Below, one piece after another: positions 62,333 to 64,000 of a stretch of DNA of 64,000 nt. Position 1 is the first letter of the stretch. Each line of letters begins with the position of its first letter. Location of the stretch: NCBI GenBank assembly GCA_029931535.1, contig JAQPZY010001688.1, forward strand, positions 10,362,001 through 10,426,000, in the 5' to 3' direction. The stretch is from Margaritifera margaritifera. Lineage: Eukaryota; Mollusca; Bivalvia; Unionida; Margaritiferidae. The notes below the pieces were generated by a model. The model was not told where the DNA came from, made no database searches, and saw only the letters and a list, made by a program, of their open reading frames with translations. The translations under genes and the position numbers were made by a program.

Positions 62333-64000
62333 AGGGTTTAATGACACATAAGCACAATCCTGGCTATATAGGGTCTAGTGAGTTTAGGTATCCCAAAACA
62401 GACATACAAAACAAAGATAACAGCAAAAAAGTGTAAAATGCTTAAAATAGAAAGATGCAAACTTGTAGGGGGACCACACGACTTAAGCTATCTAGGATAA
62501 ATGCCTTATGTGCATTTTGTCTAAGCTACCTCCTTCTGACAAGTGATTGTCTTCCCATTGTAGTTATTGTGCGATATACTATCAAGCTGTAAGAGCATTT
62601 TCCTCAGTTTAAAATAAATTTAAAAAATAGTTGAGAATCAATTAATAACAAATGGTGTATTTACGTGAAATATACAAAACTATGTAGTGCTTATATCATA
62701 ACTTTTGTCAGCTAAAATAAATATTTAATACGTTTTCATTATGAAGTGCTTAGCAAAATACTAGGCAAGACACTTTACTCTCGTTGCCCTGCACAATCTA
62801 ACCAAACTAGACAAGACATCTTAGAGCGGATATATCTCAACCAAGCTAGAAATATTGTTATGCAACTCTGGTGCACTCCAGTAATGCGTATGGAGTACTG
62901 ACTGTTAATTATTTTACTGTATAAATTTTCCCGTCCCGTCTAAAAGTGGGCCTTTTCATATTCAAGAAACAGTCACTTGGTTAAAATACTTTCCTACCAA
63001 GTATGAATAAATATATATTTTAATGTCAAAATTTTTCCTATGCCGTCTGATATTTTGATATCTTTTGATATCCAAGAAACGTTAACTTGCTTAAAAATAC
63101 TTTCTTACTTTCCTACCAATTATGAATAAATATTTGGGGATTTCACTTAAATCTGTTGAATGATAAGCGTTTCAAAAACAATTGTGAATAACTATGGAAA
63201 TCCACTGGATTCTTGGAGGTTGGAATTCCATTATAGCCGCATACTATAGACTGAAAAGTCTGGACCATCTAGGTTGGTCCTCAAGTAGTCTTAAATACAT
63301 CGCCATCTACAAAAGTAAACACACCATGAACAGGTTACATATTACTGTTATGTAAATTCACCTTTATTTGTGGGGTACCTATTTTCATGGATTTTGTTGT
63401 TACTGTCAATCAAGAACTTAAACAGCAAACGTAAAATCTTTCAACAATAAATCATATTTCTGTAAGTGATATACCCGTGAATTTGATAGGAAGTCACCTT
63501 GTTGCTATAAATAGAAATGATGTCATTTATACATAGCAACTTGAATGCAGAGCCATATAGTTTTCGGACAAACGAAACAATATCGAGGTGTCAACAGTAA
63601 TGAAGCTTACGCTAAATTCTGTCTTTATATTCTTTGTATTTCCAAAATCTGAGATAATATTGAAAATGGTCGTGAAGCATTATGGGACCTGTCATGGGGA
63701 TAATAAAAAGTATCACTCCTATACATGTAGATATACAGTTTTCACCGTTGTCTAAAAAAGTAAGTGAAAAACAGAACAAACAATACATAAAGAAATTAAA
63801 TTTTCATGTTGTATTGTGAAAAAAAACATGATTCCTTCCACACTTACATCAGTAAGTTAAGCAACACCATGTATTAGCGTTGAAAAGTTCAGATCCGAAG
63901 TCAAGGGATGTGCGCTTTAGCCCTACCGTTTAAAAATTTTTTTGGGGACAAAGAATGTGTTATGCAACGATCTTTCATCTGTGGTGTGAAGAGTTGCCTC
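62333..64000. other. Upstream of the peroxidase, no gene recognised
   Basis: AT-rich, with short local repeats (gaaacagtcacttggttaaaatactttcctaccaa...tatgaataaata at about 62965 and 63075). A 5' UTR exon of the peroxidase may lie here but could not be placed. Confidence 0.4.

Overview
This window is nuclear DNA from an animal, most likely a mollusc and probably a bivalve. The evidence is split genes with GT-AG introns of kilobase size, AT-rich intergenic DNA, long microsatellites, tRNA-derived SINEs, and degenerate tandem families of about 150 bp that I associate from memory with bivalve genomes. Nothing prokaryotic is present. Almost all short open frames are chance frames or repeat-derived.

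Layout. (1) Bases 1-25,100, + strand: the 3' half of NOP58, a core protein of box C/D snoRNPs. Seven coding exons (4132-24848) give 271 in-frame residues; the 5' half lies upstream of the window. Its introns carry two families of box C/D snoRNA-like units. One has three copies at 268-2757, and two of these hold a 13-nt guide to a conserved 18S rRNA stretch. The other has six copies plus a truncated one at 12337-18585, four of them inside a tandem segmental duplication of about 0.83-0.86 kb. (2) 25,100-29,900: intergenic, no gene recognised. (3) 29,900-33,800: a decayed DIRS-like tyrosine-recombinase retrotransposon, + strand, split by a SINE flanked by a 5-bp target duplication. (4) 34,900-35,470: a LINE ORF2 C-terminal fossil, - strand. 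(5) 35,826-37,740: a broken, compact Maverick/Polinton-type fragment with an adenain-like protease and small overlapping genes, + strand. (6) 42,345-61,938, - strand: a complete secreted animal haem peroxidase, 14 coding exons, 688 aa predicted. Its introns are full of microsatellites, several of them touching splice sites. (7) 61,939-64,000: the region upstream of that gene.

How the parts relate. NOP58 protein binds box C/D snoRNAs, and this gene appears to carry such RNAs in its own introns, as vertebrate NOP58 also does. The peroxidase keeps the distal and proximal histidines, the Arg and the calcium loop, but has Val-Val where a haem-linked Glu and its neighbour are expected. The mobile elements between the genes look dead: they carry stops, frameshifts and a nested insertion.
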